A stretch of DNA of 64,000 bases from JAWVFN01 sp963696625. GTDB lineage: Bacteria > Actinomycetota > Thermoleophilia > Solirubrobacterales > 70-9. The notes under the pieces are model-generated. The model was not told where the DNA came from. It did no database searches and saw only the letters and a list, made by a program, of their open reading frames with translations. The stretch covers positions 1 to 64,000 of the forward strand of contig CAVOKZ010000034.1 in NCBI GenBank assembly GCA_963696625.1. Direction: 5' to 3'. This document shows, one piece after another, positions 1 to 7,533 of the stretch. A program made the translations under genes and the position numbers. Position 1 is the first letter of the stretch. The number at the start of each line of letters is the position of its first letter.

Positions 1-11
1 GGTAGCGGTCG

Positions 12-152
12 ATGTCCTGCGCCCAATTCGACCCGCTCGACGTCGCCGTGCGGCCGGGAGACACAGCCATCGATTTCGACCTCGGTGCCGACGGGCCGGC
101 TCTCAGTGGCCCCTACGCGGCCCTGCTCGTTACACCACTTGTAGCGACGTGA
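12..152 (+). CDS. 46-residue ORF of unknown function, possibly a gene fragment
   Basis: A short open frame starts with ATG at 12 and ends with TGA at 150-152; an in-frame TAG lies just upstream at 3-5. The predicted peptide is acidic and contains the stretch VRPGDTAIDFDLG. Its codon use resembles neighbouring genes. I recognise no family. It may be the broken end of a gene belonging to the integrated segment whose border appears to be the tRNA-His remnant at 255-296. Chance ORFs of this length are common in such GC-rich DNA. Confidence 0.2.
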   Translation: MSCAQFDPLDVAVRPGDTAIDFDLGADGPALSGPYAALLVTPLVAT

Positions 153-162
153 CCCCATCTGT

Positions 163-193
163 GGGCCCAATTTGAGCGAAACTCAGAGCAACT
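163..193 (+). repeat. Left copy of an imperfect 31-bp direct repeat
   Basis: This stretch matches 1240-1270 at 25 of 31 positions, including a perfect 11-bp end TCAGAGCAACT. The two copies bracket the tRNA-His fragment and the vapBC pair, about 1.08 kb apart. It may be a border of a small inserted cassette or a dispersed repeat of this genome. Apart from this repeat, the tRNA remnant and the vapB operator, I see no gene between 153 and 519. Confidence 0.5.
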
Positions 194-254
194 CAGTAGA
201 GCCCGCAGGCACGAATTAGCCTGTATCTGAGCCACCGCAGCCGCTTCTAGCGAG

Positions 255-296
255 TTGTGGTCCAGGCGGTCGCCGGTTCGAGTCCGGTCGTCCACC
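255..296 (+). other. 3' half of a tRNA-His gene (attachment-site-like remnant)
   Basis: The segment reads as a tRNA from the anticodon loop onward: loop TTGTGGT (255-261, anticodon GTG), 3' anticodon stem CCAGG, five-base variable loop, T stem GCCGG/CCGGT around TTCGAGT (272-288), the 3' acceptor strand CGTCCAC (289-295) and a C at 296. A C at position 73 is the tRNA-His discriminator that pairs with G-1. No matching 5' half (GTGGACG), D arm or 5' anticodon stem lies upstream, so the gene is incomplete. Integrases commonly recombine in tRNA 3' halves and leave such a duplicate. I infer an element border here, with the element lying off the left edge or largely lost. Confidence 0.65.
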
Positions 297-488
297 CTTC
301 ATAGAAAGCCTGCACGTCCGACCTTTCTACGGCAGTCAATTGCAGGGCCGAGCAGGAAATCCGGGCTCCGAGGTGCCATTGAGATGCCAAAGTGTTTGGC
401 GATCGGTCACTCGGCGGCTCACGGAGCCACCCGGACAAGTGGCTCAACGGGCGACGCGACCGAGGCAGCACGCCTTAAGGCGCCTGTC

Positions 489-523
489 CCATGTGGCCAT
501 TTACTGCTAAAGTGGCCACATGG
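489..523. promoter_or_regulatory. Palindromic operator overlapping the vapB start codon
   Basis: Perfect 11-bp inverted arms, CCATGTGGCCA (489-499) and TGGCCACATGG (513-523), flank a 13-bp spacer. The right arm contains the vapB ATG (520-522). A -10-like TGCTAA lies in the spacer at 505-510. Autoregulatory palindromes are usual for VapB/Phd antitoxins, which bind their own promoter. No ribosome-binding site precedes the ATG, so transcription probably starts at or next to it. Confidence 0.7.
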
Positions 524-801
524 TTGAAATCGGCGTCAGGGAGCTAAGGGACGGGTTGAGTTCCTATCTGCGCCGCGTTGCGCGCGGAGAGCATGTCCGC
601 ATTACGAGCCGTGGCAAACCGGTCGCCGACCTGATCCCGGCGCAACCGGCAAGCCCCGACGACCCCAAGCTCCTGCAGCTCGAGGCTGAAGGGAAGATCA
701 CGCTCTCGCGGCTGCCGAGGCCGGAGCGCAGCCCTGCTCCTTCGAAGGCGGCGCGCAGCGCCTCGCAGTACGTCCTCGACGAGCGCGCGTCCGAGCGCTG
801 A
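520..801 (+). CDS. vapB: Phd/YefM-type antitoxin of a VapBC pair
   Basis: This 93-residue protein begins with the typical prevent-host-death fold (VRELRDGLSSYLRRV, then GEHVRITSRGKPVADLIP, residues about 6-42). In this family that part forms a DNA-binding dimer. The C-terminal part (about 45-93) is charged and flexible, as expected for the toxin-neutralising tail. The reading frame runs into the PIN-domain toxin with a four-base overlap (CTGA), so the two are translationally coupled. The palindrome over its start codon is the probable autoregulatory site. It sits directly downstream of a tRNA-His remnant, consistent with a mobile accessory cassette. Confidence 0.85.
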   Translation: MVEIGVRELRDGLSSYLRRVARGEHVRITSRGKPVADLIPAQPASPDDPKLLQLEAEGKITLSRLPRPERSPAPSKAARSASQYVLDERASER

Positions 802-1205
802 ACCTCTACCTGGACGCCAGCGCGCTGGTCAAGCGCTACGTTGCCGAGCTCGGCAGCGATGCAGTGCTGGAGGCAATGGATGCGGCGGGCGCCTGGCACA
901 TCTGCAGGATCGGCTACGCGGAGACCTTGATCGCGCTGACACGAGCTGCCGGCCCCAACGCTCGTCCCCGCCGGCGGTTTCTCGAGGAGTGGCCATTGTT
1001 CAACGTTGTGGAGGTAGACCAGGCCCTGGTCGAGAGCGCCAGCGAGCTCGCCACGGCTGAAGACCTGCGAACGCTCGATTCATTGCATCTCGCAGCGGCG
1101 GAGCTTGTGCCAGGCCCCGATCGCGTCCTTGCTACTTGGGACCAGCGTCTGTGGCGGGCGGCGGACCGGCGCGGAATTCAAACGCTGCCGGGCGACCTCC
1201 CCTAG
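798..1205 (+). CDS. vapC: PIN-domain ribonuclease toxin
   Basis: Reading from the CTG at 798, which overlaps the vapB stop as CTGA, gives a 135-residue protein of normal VapC length. It opens with NLYLDASALVKRY. The acidic residues of the PIN active site are all present: D6, E42, D94 (TLDSLHLAAA) and D115 (ATWD). VapC toxins cleave RNA, often tRNA, until bound by VapB. The next in-frame conventional start is at 864, which would remove the first catalytic aspartate. I therefore infer CTG initiation, or a base error in an ATG. Intact by every other measure. Confidence 0.85.
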   Translation: MNLYLDASALVKRYVAELGSDAVLEAMDAAGAWHICRIGYAETLIALTRAAGPNARPRRRFLEEWPLFNVVEVDQALVESASELATAEDLRTLDSLHLAAAELVPGPDRVLATWDQRLWRAADRRGIQTLPGDLP

Positions 1206-1239
1206 CGCCCCCAAGGACTCGGCCCAGGATCCCATTCGA

Positions 1240-1270
1240 GGGTCCAATCTGTACGCAAGTCAGAGCAACT
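1240..1270 (+). repeat. Right copy of an imperfect 31-bp direct repeat
   Basis: Partner of 163-193 (25 of 31 identical, last 11 bp perfect). It lies 35 bp after the vapC stop, so the pair of repeats encloses the tRNA-His remnant and the toxin-antitoxin genes. Confidence 0.5.
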
Positions 1271-1323
1271 GGCCTGCGTCCTCAACCGCAACGCCGCGGC
1301 GGCCGATGTGTTGGCTGAAGAAG

Positions 1324-2256
1324 ATGGACAAACACAAGCGGGACATCGGCAAGGAGATGACAGCGCAGCTGCGACTGCTGGGCGCCGGCGCGGCGATCGC
1401 CGTGGTGGCCATCGCAATCGCCGCTGCGCTTACGTTCGCGGTCGGCGCCGAGGCCGGCTACGGGCCGAAGCTGAAGGCGGGGATGAAGGCGAAGCGGGTG
1501 ATCTCTTCGAAGACCTTCTCGATCACCGGCGTCGACAACCCCCAGCGCTACCAGGTGTATTGCCCGCGCGGCAAGCGCCCGCTCGGCGGCGGCGCCAGCG
1601 TCGATCCACTGCCGGACGCGGCTGGCGGCGGCGCCTATCCGGTCTCCTACGAGCGGCTCGGCCAGCAGCAGGGCTGGCACATCAGCGCCTCCCAGGTGGG
1701 CCGCGCCGGCACTACCTCGGTCCACGTCCAGGTGCTCTGCCGCCGCTACAAGGGCAACATCGAGCCCGAGGAGAAGTTCGTCAAGTCGCGCACCTACAAG
1801 AACATCGGGCCGGGGGAGACCAAGCAGTTCACCCAGACCTGCCCGAAGGGCAGGCAGCTGGTCACCGGCGGCTATCTCTCGAGCCACTTCTTCAGCAGCA
1901 AGGGCGTCTACGTGACCGAGTCGCGGATGTCGGGCAGGCGCTCGTGGACGGTTTCGGCGACGGGCGTCGCCGGCGGCAAGGGGGGGCAGATCTCCTCGAT
2001 CGCGTACTGCATCGGGGCGCACAAGAAGCTGCTCGCAGAGGTTGCGAGCCCGCCGGTGACGGTGACCCCGGGCCACCCCGCCACCACGACGACCCCGGAT
2101 TGCCCGGGGGGCAAGAAGCTGATTGCGGGCGGGTATTCGGCCCCGCCGGCGCTGCGCGTCTTCCAGGGCTCGTTTGAAGGGCTCGACCACTGGACCGCCG
2201 GCGCCGCCTCCTACACCGGGTCCGGTCAGATCACCGCCTTCGGTTACTGCCTGTAG
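1324..2256 (+). CDS. Exported protein with three tandem Cys-Gly repeats
   Basis: Of about 310 residues, the protein has a charged N-terminus, a hydrophobic signal or anchor segment (roughly residues 15-40, ending near VGAEAG) and then three related units of about 85-95 residues. Each unit opens with a cysteine/glycine block (YCPRGKRPLGGGA, TCPKGRQLVTGGY, DCPGGKKLIAGGY) and closes with a cysteine near its end (VLCRRY, AYCIG, GYCL). This suggests one disulfide per beta-rich repeat outside the cell. I recognise no named family. ATGs at 1306 and 1357 are alternative starts; 1324 is chosen because it keeps basic residues before the hydrophobic segment. It stands alone, 30 bp before the next gene. 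Confidence 0.7.
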   Translation: MDKHKRDIGKEMTAQLRLLGAGAAIAVVAIAIAAALTFAVGAEAGYGPKLKAGMKAKRVISSKTFSITGVDNPQRYQVYCPRGKRPLGGGASVDPLPDAAGGGAYPVSYERLGQQQGWHISASQVGRAGTTSVHVQVLCRRYKGNIEPEEKFVKSRTYKNIGPGETKQFTQTCPKGRQLVTGGYLSSHFFSSKGVYVTESRMSGRRSWTVSATGVAGGKGGQISSIAYCIGAHKKLLAEVASPPVTVTPGHPATTTTPDCPGGKKLIAGGYSAPPALRVFQGSFEGLDHWTAGAASYTGSGQITAFGYCL

Positions 2257-2274
2257 CTCCACGATCGGCCGCGA

Positions 2275-2280
2275 TAGGTT
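2275..2280 (+). promoter_or_regulatory. -10 box TAGGTT of a probable leaderless promoter
   Basis: The hexamer ends exactly 6 nt before the GTG start at 2287 and no Shine-Dalgarno sequence is present, so the transcript should begin at the start codon. Confidence 0.55.
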
Positions 2281-2286
2281 CCCGCT

Positions 2287-3363
2287 GTGGGCGAGATCGA
2301 CTTCCTGATCAAGCGCGGAGACCTGCACGAGGTCCGCGTCGCCGATGTCGAGCCGCCCGCGGCGGGCGACGGCGAGGCGGTGCTCGAGGTCGAGAGCTTC
2401 GGGCTGACCGCCAACAACATCACCTACGCGGTGATGGGCGAGGCGATGAGCTACTGGAACCACTTTCCCGCCGAGGACGGCTGGGGGCGGATGCCGGTCT
2501 GGGGGTTCGCCCACGTCAGCGAGTCGAAGCGGGATGGTCTCGAGGAGGGCACGCGCGTCTACGGCTACCTGCCGCCCTCCAGCCACCTGCTGATCCAGCC
2601 CGACCGCATCAACGAGCACGGGTTCATCGACGCGGTCGCGCATCGGGCGGCGCTGCCGTCCGCCTACCAGGGCTACCGCGCGACCACCGCCAATCCCGTC
2701 TACAACGCCGAGCGCGACGACGAGCAGGTGATCTTCTGGCCGCTCTTCTACACCTCGTGGCTGATCGACGACCAGATCGCCGACGAGAAGCTCTACGGCG
2801 GCGACACGGTGGCGCTCTCCTCGGCGTCGAGCAAGACGGCGCTGATCGCCGCCTTCCAGCTCGCCCGGCGCGGGGGCGCCGAGCTGATCGGGCTCACCTC
2901 TCCCGGCAACAAGGACTGGGTCGAGAGCCTCAAGATCTACGGCGAGGTCCTCACCTATGACGAGATCGGCTCGCTGCCGACCGAGGGCCTCGTCTACACC
3001 GATTTCTCGGGCAACCAGGACCTGCGGGCCAAGATCCACGAGCACGCCGGGGACGGCCTGGTCCACGACATGGCGATCGGGCTCACCCACCATGAAGCCC
3101 TGACCCCCGGCGAGGGCGAGCTGCCGGGCCCGGCGCCGAAGCTCTTCTTCGCCCCCGACCGGATCCGCAAACGCGGCGAGGACTGGGGTACCGCCGAGCT
3201 CGACAAGCGGGTCGCGGCTTCATGGCACCCGTTCGCCGAATGGGCGGGCGGGTGGCTCGAGGTGCGGCGAGGAGAGGGCCGCGAGGACCTCGAGGCGACT
3301 TACCTCGAGGTCCTCGACGGCAAGGTCGGCCCGGAGGTCGGGCCGATCATCTCTCTCGGCTAA
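2287..3363 (+). CDS. DUF2855 family protein
   Basis: The 358-residue product matches the DUF2855 family, relatives of medium-chain quinone oxidoreductases that lack a demonstrated substrate. Family features include an N-terminal catalytic-like domain (LTANNITYAVMG near residue 40, VWGFAHV near 72, GYLPPSSHLLIQP near 100) and a Rossmann-like half (SSASSKTALIAAFQLA near 180, IGLTSPGN). The GTG start at 2287 follows a -10 box at leaderless distance. The stop overlaps the stop of the convergent membrane-protein gene at 3360. Function unassigned; probably a cytoplasmic NAD(P)-binding protein. Confidence 0.8.
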   Translation: MGEIDFLIKRGDLHEVRVADVEPPAAGDGEAVLEVESFGLTANNITYAVMGEAMSYWNHFPAEDGWGRMPVWGFAHVSESKRDGLEEGTRVYGYLPPSSHLLIQPDRINEHGFIDAVAHRAALPSAYQGYRATTANPVYNAERDDEQVIFWPLFYTSWLIDDQIADEKLYGGDTVALSSASSKTALIAAFQLARRGGAELIGLTSPGNKDWVESLKIYGEVLTYDEIGSLPTEGLVYTDFSGNQDLRAKIHEHAGDGLVHDMAIGLTHHEALTPGEGELPGPAPKLFFAPDRIRKRGEDWGTAELDKRVAASWHPFAEWAGGWLEVRRGEGREDLEATYLEVLDGKVGPEVGPIISLG

Positions 3364-3737
3364 GCCGCCTTCTCGTCCTCGCCGAACTCGACGATCCCGG
3401 CGACAACGTAGATGCACAGCGCGAAGATCGCGAGCGACCACCATGGGTTGCCCTGTCCGATTGAGAGCATCGCTCCGATCGCGCCGAGGGTGCCGCCGAT
3501 GATTCCGATCGTGCGCCCGTAGGCGTTACCGGCCATCAGCGAGAACCCACCGGTGAGCTGGATCACCCCGAGGATGATCAGCACCCACCCGAGCGTGTTG
3601 AGATTGTCGAGGATGTATCGGGTGTCGTTGACGAAGAAGCTCGCGTCGTCAAGCGCACCGATGCCGTAGATGATGTTGAGCGTTCCGATGACGATCAGCA
3701 AGATCGCCGCGAACGCAGTTCGACCAGCACCTCTCAT
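3360..3737 (-). CDS. Small four-helix membrane protein (DUF7144-like)
   Basis: The 125-residue protein has four predicted membrane helices: AFAAILLIVIGTLNIIYGIG, the region around GWVLIILGVIQLTGG, IGIIGGTLGAIGAML, and WSLAIFALCIYVVAGIV. A short loop with FFVNDTRYILDN lies between helices 1 and 2. This layout is typical of the DUF7144 group of actinobacterial integral membrane proteins of unknown function. The ATG at 3737 is preceded by a clear ribosome-binding site (AAAGGAG, about 9 nt upstream), unlike many genes here. It is transcribed away from corA and converges on the DUF2855 gene with overlapping stop codons. Confidence 0.75.
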   Translation of the reverse strand: MRGAGRTAFAAILLIVIGTLNIIYGIGALDDASFFVNDTRYILDNLNTLGWVLIILGVIQLTGGFSLMAGNAYGRTIGIIGGTLGAIGAMLSIGQGNPWWSLAIFALCIYVVAGIVEFGEDEKAA

Positions 3738-3896
3738 AACTCTCTCCTTTTCCGCCCGACCCCGCGGGCGCTGAGCGCCCGCCGACTTTGTGGTTGACGA
3801 AACGATCCTATTCGGCTGATCGGCGGTGTGGGGCTGGGAGCGTGCAGCGGCAGGAAGCGCCCCGCCTTTACGGAAGTGTGGACCCGGAGCCGCCCG

Positions 3897-4871
3897 ATGA
3901 TCGTCGACTGCGCCCACTACAAAGACGGCAAGCGCCAGGACGAGGAGATCCTCGACCTCGAGCACGCCGCGAGTTGCGCCGAAGGCGGCGACGATTTCGT
4001 CTGGGTCGGGCTGCACGAGCCGACGGCCGACGAGCTCGACCGCGCCGGCGAGCTGTTCGGCCTCCACGAGCTGGCGCTCGAGGATGCCGAGCTTTCCCAC
4101 CACCGCGCGAAGATGGAGGACTACGACGACTCGTTCTTCGTCGTGCTCAAGACCGCCTTCTACGACGAGCAGAAGGAGGAGGTGATCTTCGGCGAGATCC
4201 ATCTCTTCCTCGGGAACGGTTATGTGATCGCCGTGCGCCACGGCGATGCGAGCGAGCTGCAGTCCGCGCGCAAGCGGCTCGAGGCGCGTCCCGACCTGCT
4301 GCGGATCGGCCCGGTGGCGGCGGCCTGGGCGATCGTCGACAAGGTTGTCGACGACTACGCGCCGGTCGCCGAGGGAATCGAAGACGACATCGAGGAGGTC
4401 GAGGCCGACGTCTTCAACGACGACATCCCGGCGCCGACCCAGCGGATCTACTTCCTCAAGCGCGAGGTGATCGAGTTCTACCGGGCGCTGTTCCCGCTGC
4501 TGGCGCCGCTCGATGCGCTCGAGGCGGGGGCCTACGCCGAGACCCCGGACGAGCTCAAGCACTTCTTCCGCGACGTCTCCGACCACGTCAAGCGGATCGT
4601 CGAGCAGGTGGCGTCGCAGCGCGAGCTGCTGACCAGCATCCTCGAGGCGAATCTGGCGCTGGTCAGCCTCACCCAGAACGACGTGATCAAGCGGATCTCC
4701 TCCTACGCGGGGATCATCGCCGTCCCGACCTTCATCGCCAGCGTCTACGGGATGAACTTCGAGCACATGCCCGAGCTCGGCTCGGCCTTCGGCTATCCGC
4801 TCTGCCTCGTGCTGATGGCCGTCATCGTCTTCGGGCTGGTCAGGTACTTCAAGCGCGTCAACTGGCTGTAG
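3897..4871 (+). CDS. corA: CorA family divalent-cation transporter
   Basis: The 324-residue product has the CorA architecture: a large soluble N-terminal alpha/beta funnel domain (about 1-230), a long helix, and two C-terminal membrane helices joined by the signature loop YGMNFEHMPE. The GMN motif forms the selectivity filter of these pentameric Mg2+/Co2+ channels. The ATG at 3897 (MIVDCAHYKDG) is preferred over an in-frame start at 3828, because family members begin near here. The gene is monocistronic and ends in the first base of a palindromic repeat with a GC hairpin that may act as a terminator. Confidence 0.88.
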   Translation: MIVDCAHYKDGKRQDEEILDLEHAASCAEGGDDFVWVGLHEPTADELDRAGELFGLHELALEDAELSHHRAKMEDYDDSFFVVLKTAFYDEQKEEVIFGEIHLFLGNGYVIAVRHGDASELQSARKRLEARPDLLRIGPVAAAWAIVDKVVDDYAPVAEGIEDDIEEVEADVFNDDIPAPTQRIYFLKREVIEFYRALFPLLAPLDALEAGAYAETPDELKHFFRDVSDHVKRIVEQVASQRELLTSILEANLALVSLTQNDVIKRISSYAGIIAVPTFIASVYGMNFEHMPELGSAFGYPLCLVLMAVIVFGLVRYFKRVNWL

Positions 4872-4952
4872 CGACGTCAGCCCGCTGGATCTGTCGCGGC
4901 GGCTTGCCGCCGCGACAGTAATGATGGGCGGGCGCTACGGGGCGACCTTATG
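4871..4952 (+). repeat. 80-nt palindromic repeat family, copy 1 (CTTG-hairpin type)
   Basis: It starts with GCGACGTCAGCCCGC at the corA stop and ends with GGGCGCTACGGGGCGACCTT. In the middle is a perfect 10-bp hairpin, GTCGCGGCGG-CTTG-CCGCCGCGAC, and the outer GCCCGC/GCGGGC can also pair. Further copies lie at 12752-12831 (reverse), 16804-16884 and 61948-62029. Three of the four begin at a stop codon, so a role in termination or mRNA 3'-end protection is plausible. No U-tract follows the hairpin. Confidence 0.8.
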
Positions 4953-4968
4953 ACGAAGCCGCCTCTCC

Positions 4969-4974
4969 TATCCT
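4969..4974 (+). promoter_or_regulatory. -10 box TATCCT of a probable leaderless promoter
   Basis: The box lies 6 nt before the GTG at 4981 that starts the CtaG-like gene. Confidence 0.55.
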
Positions 4975-4980
4975 CACCTC

Positions 4981-5865
4981 GTGATCCCGGTCGCCCACAT
5001 CACGGGGACCTTCGCGCCGCTCGAGCTGCTGCCCGTCGTGGTGCTCGCCGTGCTCTACGCGAGGCGGGCGGTGACGCTCGCGCGCCGCGGCAAGCCGGTC
5101 CCGGTCTGGCGCCAGGCCTGCTTCTTCTCGGGGGTCTTCCTTGTCGTGGCCGTGCTCGTCGCCCCGACCGCGCACCTCGCCGGCGAGCTGCTGCTCGCCC
5201 ACATGGCCGAGCACCTGTTGATCGGCGACATCGCGGCGCTGCTGATCGTGCTCGGGCTGACCGGGCCGGTGCTGCAGCCTCTGCTCGCGATCAAGGCGAT
5301 CGACCGCCTGCGCGTGCTCGCCCACCCGCTGGTGGCCCTGCCGCTGTGGGCGCTCGACCTCTACGTCTGGCACCTGCCGGTGCTCTACCAGGCGACCCTG
5401 CACAACGAGGCGCTTCACGCCCTCGAGCACACGATGTTCGTCGGCTTCGGGATCCTGATGTGGATGCCGCTGTTCGGGCCGCTGCCGAAGCCGGCGTGGT
5501 TCGGGCTGCCGGCCAAGCTCGGCTATCTGGTCGGAGTGCGGCTCGCGGGCACCGCGCTCGCCAACGCCTTCATGTGGTCGAACACCGTCTTCTATCCCGA
5601 CTACGCGCCGGGAGAGGCCTACTGGAACGTCAACCCGGTCACCGACCAGGGCGTCGCCGGCACGATGATGATGGTCGAGGGCGGGTTGGTCACGCTCGGC
5701 GTGCTCTGCTGGGTGTTCCTGGTCTGGGCGAAGCAGGACACCGAGCGCCAGCGCCTGCTGGACCTCGCCGACGAGCGCGGCCAGGCGCTCGAGCCCGCCC
5801 GCGCCGAGCGCGCCGTCGCGGCGGGCGAGGGTGCCCGGCTCGAGGAGCGGTTGCGGCAAAGTTGA
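4981..5865 (+). CDS. CtaG family membrane protein (cytochrome c oxidase assembly type)
   Basis: The 294-residue polytopic protein has about seven helices and the conserved histidines of the CtaG/caa3-assembly family: LLLAHMAEHLLIGDIAALL (near 75), WHLPVLYQATL (near 130) and ALHALEHTMFVGFGILMWMPL (near 145). Family members are linked to copper delivery and assembly of aa3/caa3 oxidase in Gram-positive bacteria. The cytosolic C-terminus is charged and helical. GTG start at leaderless distance from a -10 box. The stop overlaps the TTG start of the next membrane enzyme (TTGA), so they form one operon. No oxidase subunit genes are nearby, so the role is inferred from family only. Confidence 0.75.
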   Translation: MIPVAHITGTFAPLELLPVVVLAVLYARRAVTLARRGKPVPVWRQACFFSGVFLVVAVLVAPTAHLAGELLLAHMAEHLLIGDIAALLIVLGLTGPVLQPLLAIKAIDRLRVLAHPLVALPLWALDLYVWHLPVLYQATLHNEALHALEHTMFVGFGILMWMPLFGPLPKPAWFGLPAKLGYLVGVRLAGTALANAFMWSNTVFYPDYAPGEAYWNVNPVTDQGVAGTMMMVEGGLVTLGVLCWVFLVWAKQDTERQRLLDLADERGQALEPARAERAVAAGEGARLEERLRQS

Positions 5866-7352
5866 ACCGGCGGCATGACGTTCTGCTGACGGCGCTCGTG
5901 TTCGTCGTCGGCTCGGCGAGCCTCGGCGCCGAGATCGCCGTCGCGCGGCTGATGGCGCCGTTCTTCGGCGCCTCGACTCTGGTCTGGGCGAACACGATCG
6001 CCGTCGTCCTCGTCGCCCTCGCGGTCGGCTACTGGCTCGGCGGGCGCTGGGCCGACAAGCGCCCGGAGCTTCGGCTGCTCTGCCTTGTCGTGTTGCTCGC
6101 CGCCGTCCTTACCGCCGTCGTCCCCTTCGCCGCGCGCCCGTTCTTCGACGTCTCGATCGACGCCCTCGACGAGATCTCCGCCGGCGCCTTCATCGGATCG
6201 CTGCTCGGTGTGCTCGTTCTGGTCTCGGTGCCGGTAATGCTGCTCGGTGCCGCGACGCCGTGGGCGCTGCGCCTCGCGGTGCCCGACGTCGAGCACGCCG
6301 GCGCCGTGGCGGGCCGTCTCTATGCCGTCTCGACCGCCGGCTCGCTCGCGGGGACGATGATCTCCGCCCTCGTGTTGATCCCGCTGATCGGGACCCAGCG
6401 GACGTTCCTGGTCTTCGCGCTGGCGCTGGCGCTGGTCGCCGCCGCCGGCCTCGGCTGGCGCTACTTCGCGCTGCCCCTAGTCCTCGCGGGCGCGATCGCG
6501 ATTCCGGTCGGCACGGTGAAGGCGGCGGAGGGGCAGAAGATCCTCTTCGAGGGCGAGACGACGCAGCAGTACGTGCGGGTGGTCGAAGATCCGGACGGCT
6601 CGCGGATGCTCGAGCTGAACGAGGGCCAGGCGACCCACTCCTTCTATCAACCCGGCGCCTACCTCACCGATCAGTACTGGGACAGCATCCTCACCCTGCC
6701 GTTCCTCAGCCGCTCGGCGCCGCCGCGCCGGGTCGCGATCCTCGGCAACGCCGCGGGCACGACGGCGCGCCAGTACGGGCACTTCTATCCCGAGGCGGCG
6801 ATCGACGGGGTCGAGATCGACCCGAAGCTCGCCGAGCTCGGGCGCCGCTATTTCGACATGCAGAACCCGCGGCTGACGGTCCACAACGAGGACGCCCGGC
6901 CCTGGCTCGAGGGCAGCGACGGCGACTACGACGAGATCATCCTCGACGCCTACCGCCAGCCCTACATCCCGTTCTACCTGACCACCCGCGAGTTCTTCGA
7001 GCTCGCCCGCGATCGCCTTGCGCCCGGCGGCCAGGTGATCGTCAACATCGGCCACCCCGAGGACAACGACGACCTCGAGAAGGTCGTCGGCGCGACGATG
7101 GCCGACGTGTTCGCCACCGTGCTCCGCGACCCGGTCGAGGAGGAGAACACCCTGCTGGTCGCGAGCGACGCGCCGAGCTCGGTCGCCAGGCTGCGCGCCG
7201 CGGACCTGGACCCCCAGCTGCGCTCACTGCAGCTGATCGACGCTGCCCGGGTCGAGGAGCGGCTTCCCGGCGGCTCGGTCTACACCGATGACAAGGCGCC
7301 GGTTGAGTGGCTCACCGACCGGGCGATTCTCGACTACGCCGCGGGCAACTAA
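5862..7352 (+). CDS. Fused membrane / spermidine-synthase-like methyltransferase-fold protein
   Basis: The 496-residue product begins at TTG 5862 (LNRRHDVLLTALVF), overlapping the upstream stop. Residues 1-220 form about six or seven helices, including an N-terminal stretch SLGAEIAVARLMAPFFGAS typical of fused SpeE-like proteins. Residues 240-480 are a Rossmann methyltransferase fold: RVAILGNAAGTTARQYG as the nucleotide loop, GVEIDPKLAELGRRYF as the acidic second strand, and DEIILDAYRQPYIPFYLTT as the active-site region. Such fusions are common in bacteria, but few are proven polyamine synthases; substrate unknown. It may act with the CtaG-like neighbour at the membrane. Confidence 0.78.
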   Translation: MNRRHDVLLTALVFVVGSASLGAEIAVARLMAPFFGASTLVWANTIAVVLVALAVGYWLGGRWADKRPELRLLCLVVLLAAVLTAVVPFAARPFFDVSIDALDEISAGAFIGSLLGVLVLVSVPVMLLGAATPWALRLAVPDVEHAGAVAGRLYAVSTAGSLAGTMISALVLIPLIGTQRTFLVFALALALVAAAGLGWRYFALPLVLAGAIAIPVGTVKAAEGQKILFEGETTQQYVRVVEDPDGSRMLELNEGQATHSFYQPGAYLTDQYWDSILTLPFLSRSAPPRRVAILGNAAGTTARQYGHFYPEAAIDGVEIDPKLAELGRRYFDMQNPRLTVHNEDARPWLEGSDGDYDEIILDAYRQPYIPFYLTTREFFELARDRLAPGGQVIVNIGHPEDNDDLEKVVGATMADVFATVLRDPVEEENTLLVASDAPSSVARLRAADLDPQLRSLQLIDAARVEERLPGGSVYTDDKAPVEWLTDRAILDYAAGN

Positions 7353-7370
7353 GGCGCCTGGCGCCAGGTG

Positions 7371-7520
7371 CTAGGGCGGCGGGAGTCTCAGGAGGCGGCG
7401 AACCCAGTGGTCGAGGGCGAGGATGAACAGGCTCCAGAGGTCGGCGAGGAACGCCGCCAGACGGCCCAGGGGACCCGTGACCAGCCACGCCGAGAGCCGG
7501 TCGCGAACCGATAGCTCTAT
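7371..7520 (-). CDS. Small amphipathic/membrane-associated protein, start uncertain
   Basis: The last 45 or so codons of this frame encode SVRDRLSAWLVTGPLGRLAA and a hydrophobic helix FLADLWSLFILALDHW, ending in an arginine-rich tail. This resembles short conserved actinobacterial peptides with an LVTGPLG motif. No ATG, GTG or TTG lies at a sensible distance. The nearest candidates are ATA at 7520 and a GTG at 7565 that would overlap the trigger factor gene. It diverges from tig across the near-palindrome CGATAGCTCTATCG (7510-7523), which could hold promoters for both directions. Confidence 0.4.
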   Translation of the reverse strand: MELSVRDRLSAWLVTGPLGRLAAFLADLWSLFILALDHWVRRLLRLPPP

Positions 7521-7533
7521 CGTCGTGCGTCCG

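Noticed and set aside
255..527. A plus-strand frame across the tRNA-His remnant and vapB operator
   Set aside because: It translates tRNA sequence and contains no domain; the tRNA and operator explain this stretch.
1282..3093. A 600-codon open frame on the minus strand opposite the exported repeat protein and DUF2855 gene
   Set aside because: It is the antisense shadow of two well-supported genes: composition is dominated by Asp/Arg/Val/Gly repeats typical of reversed GC-rich codons, and no family is recognisable.
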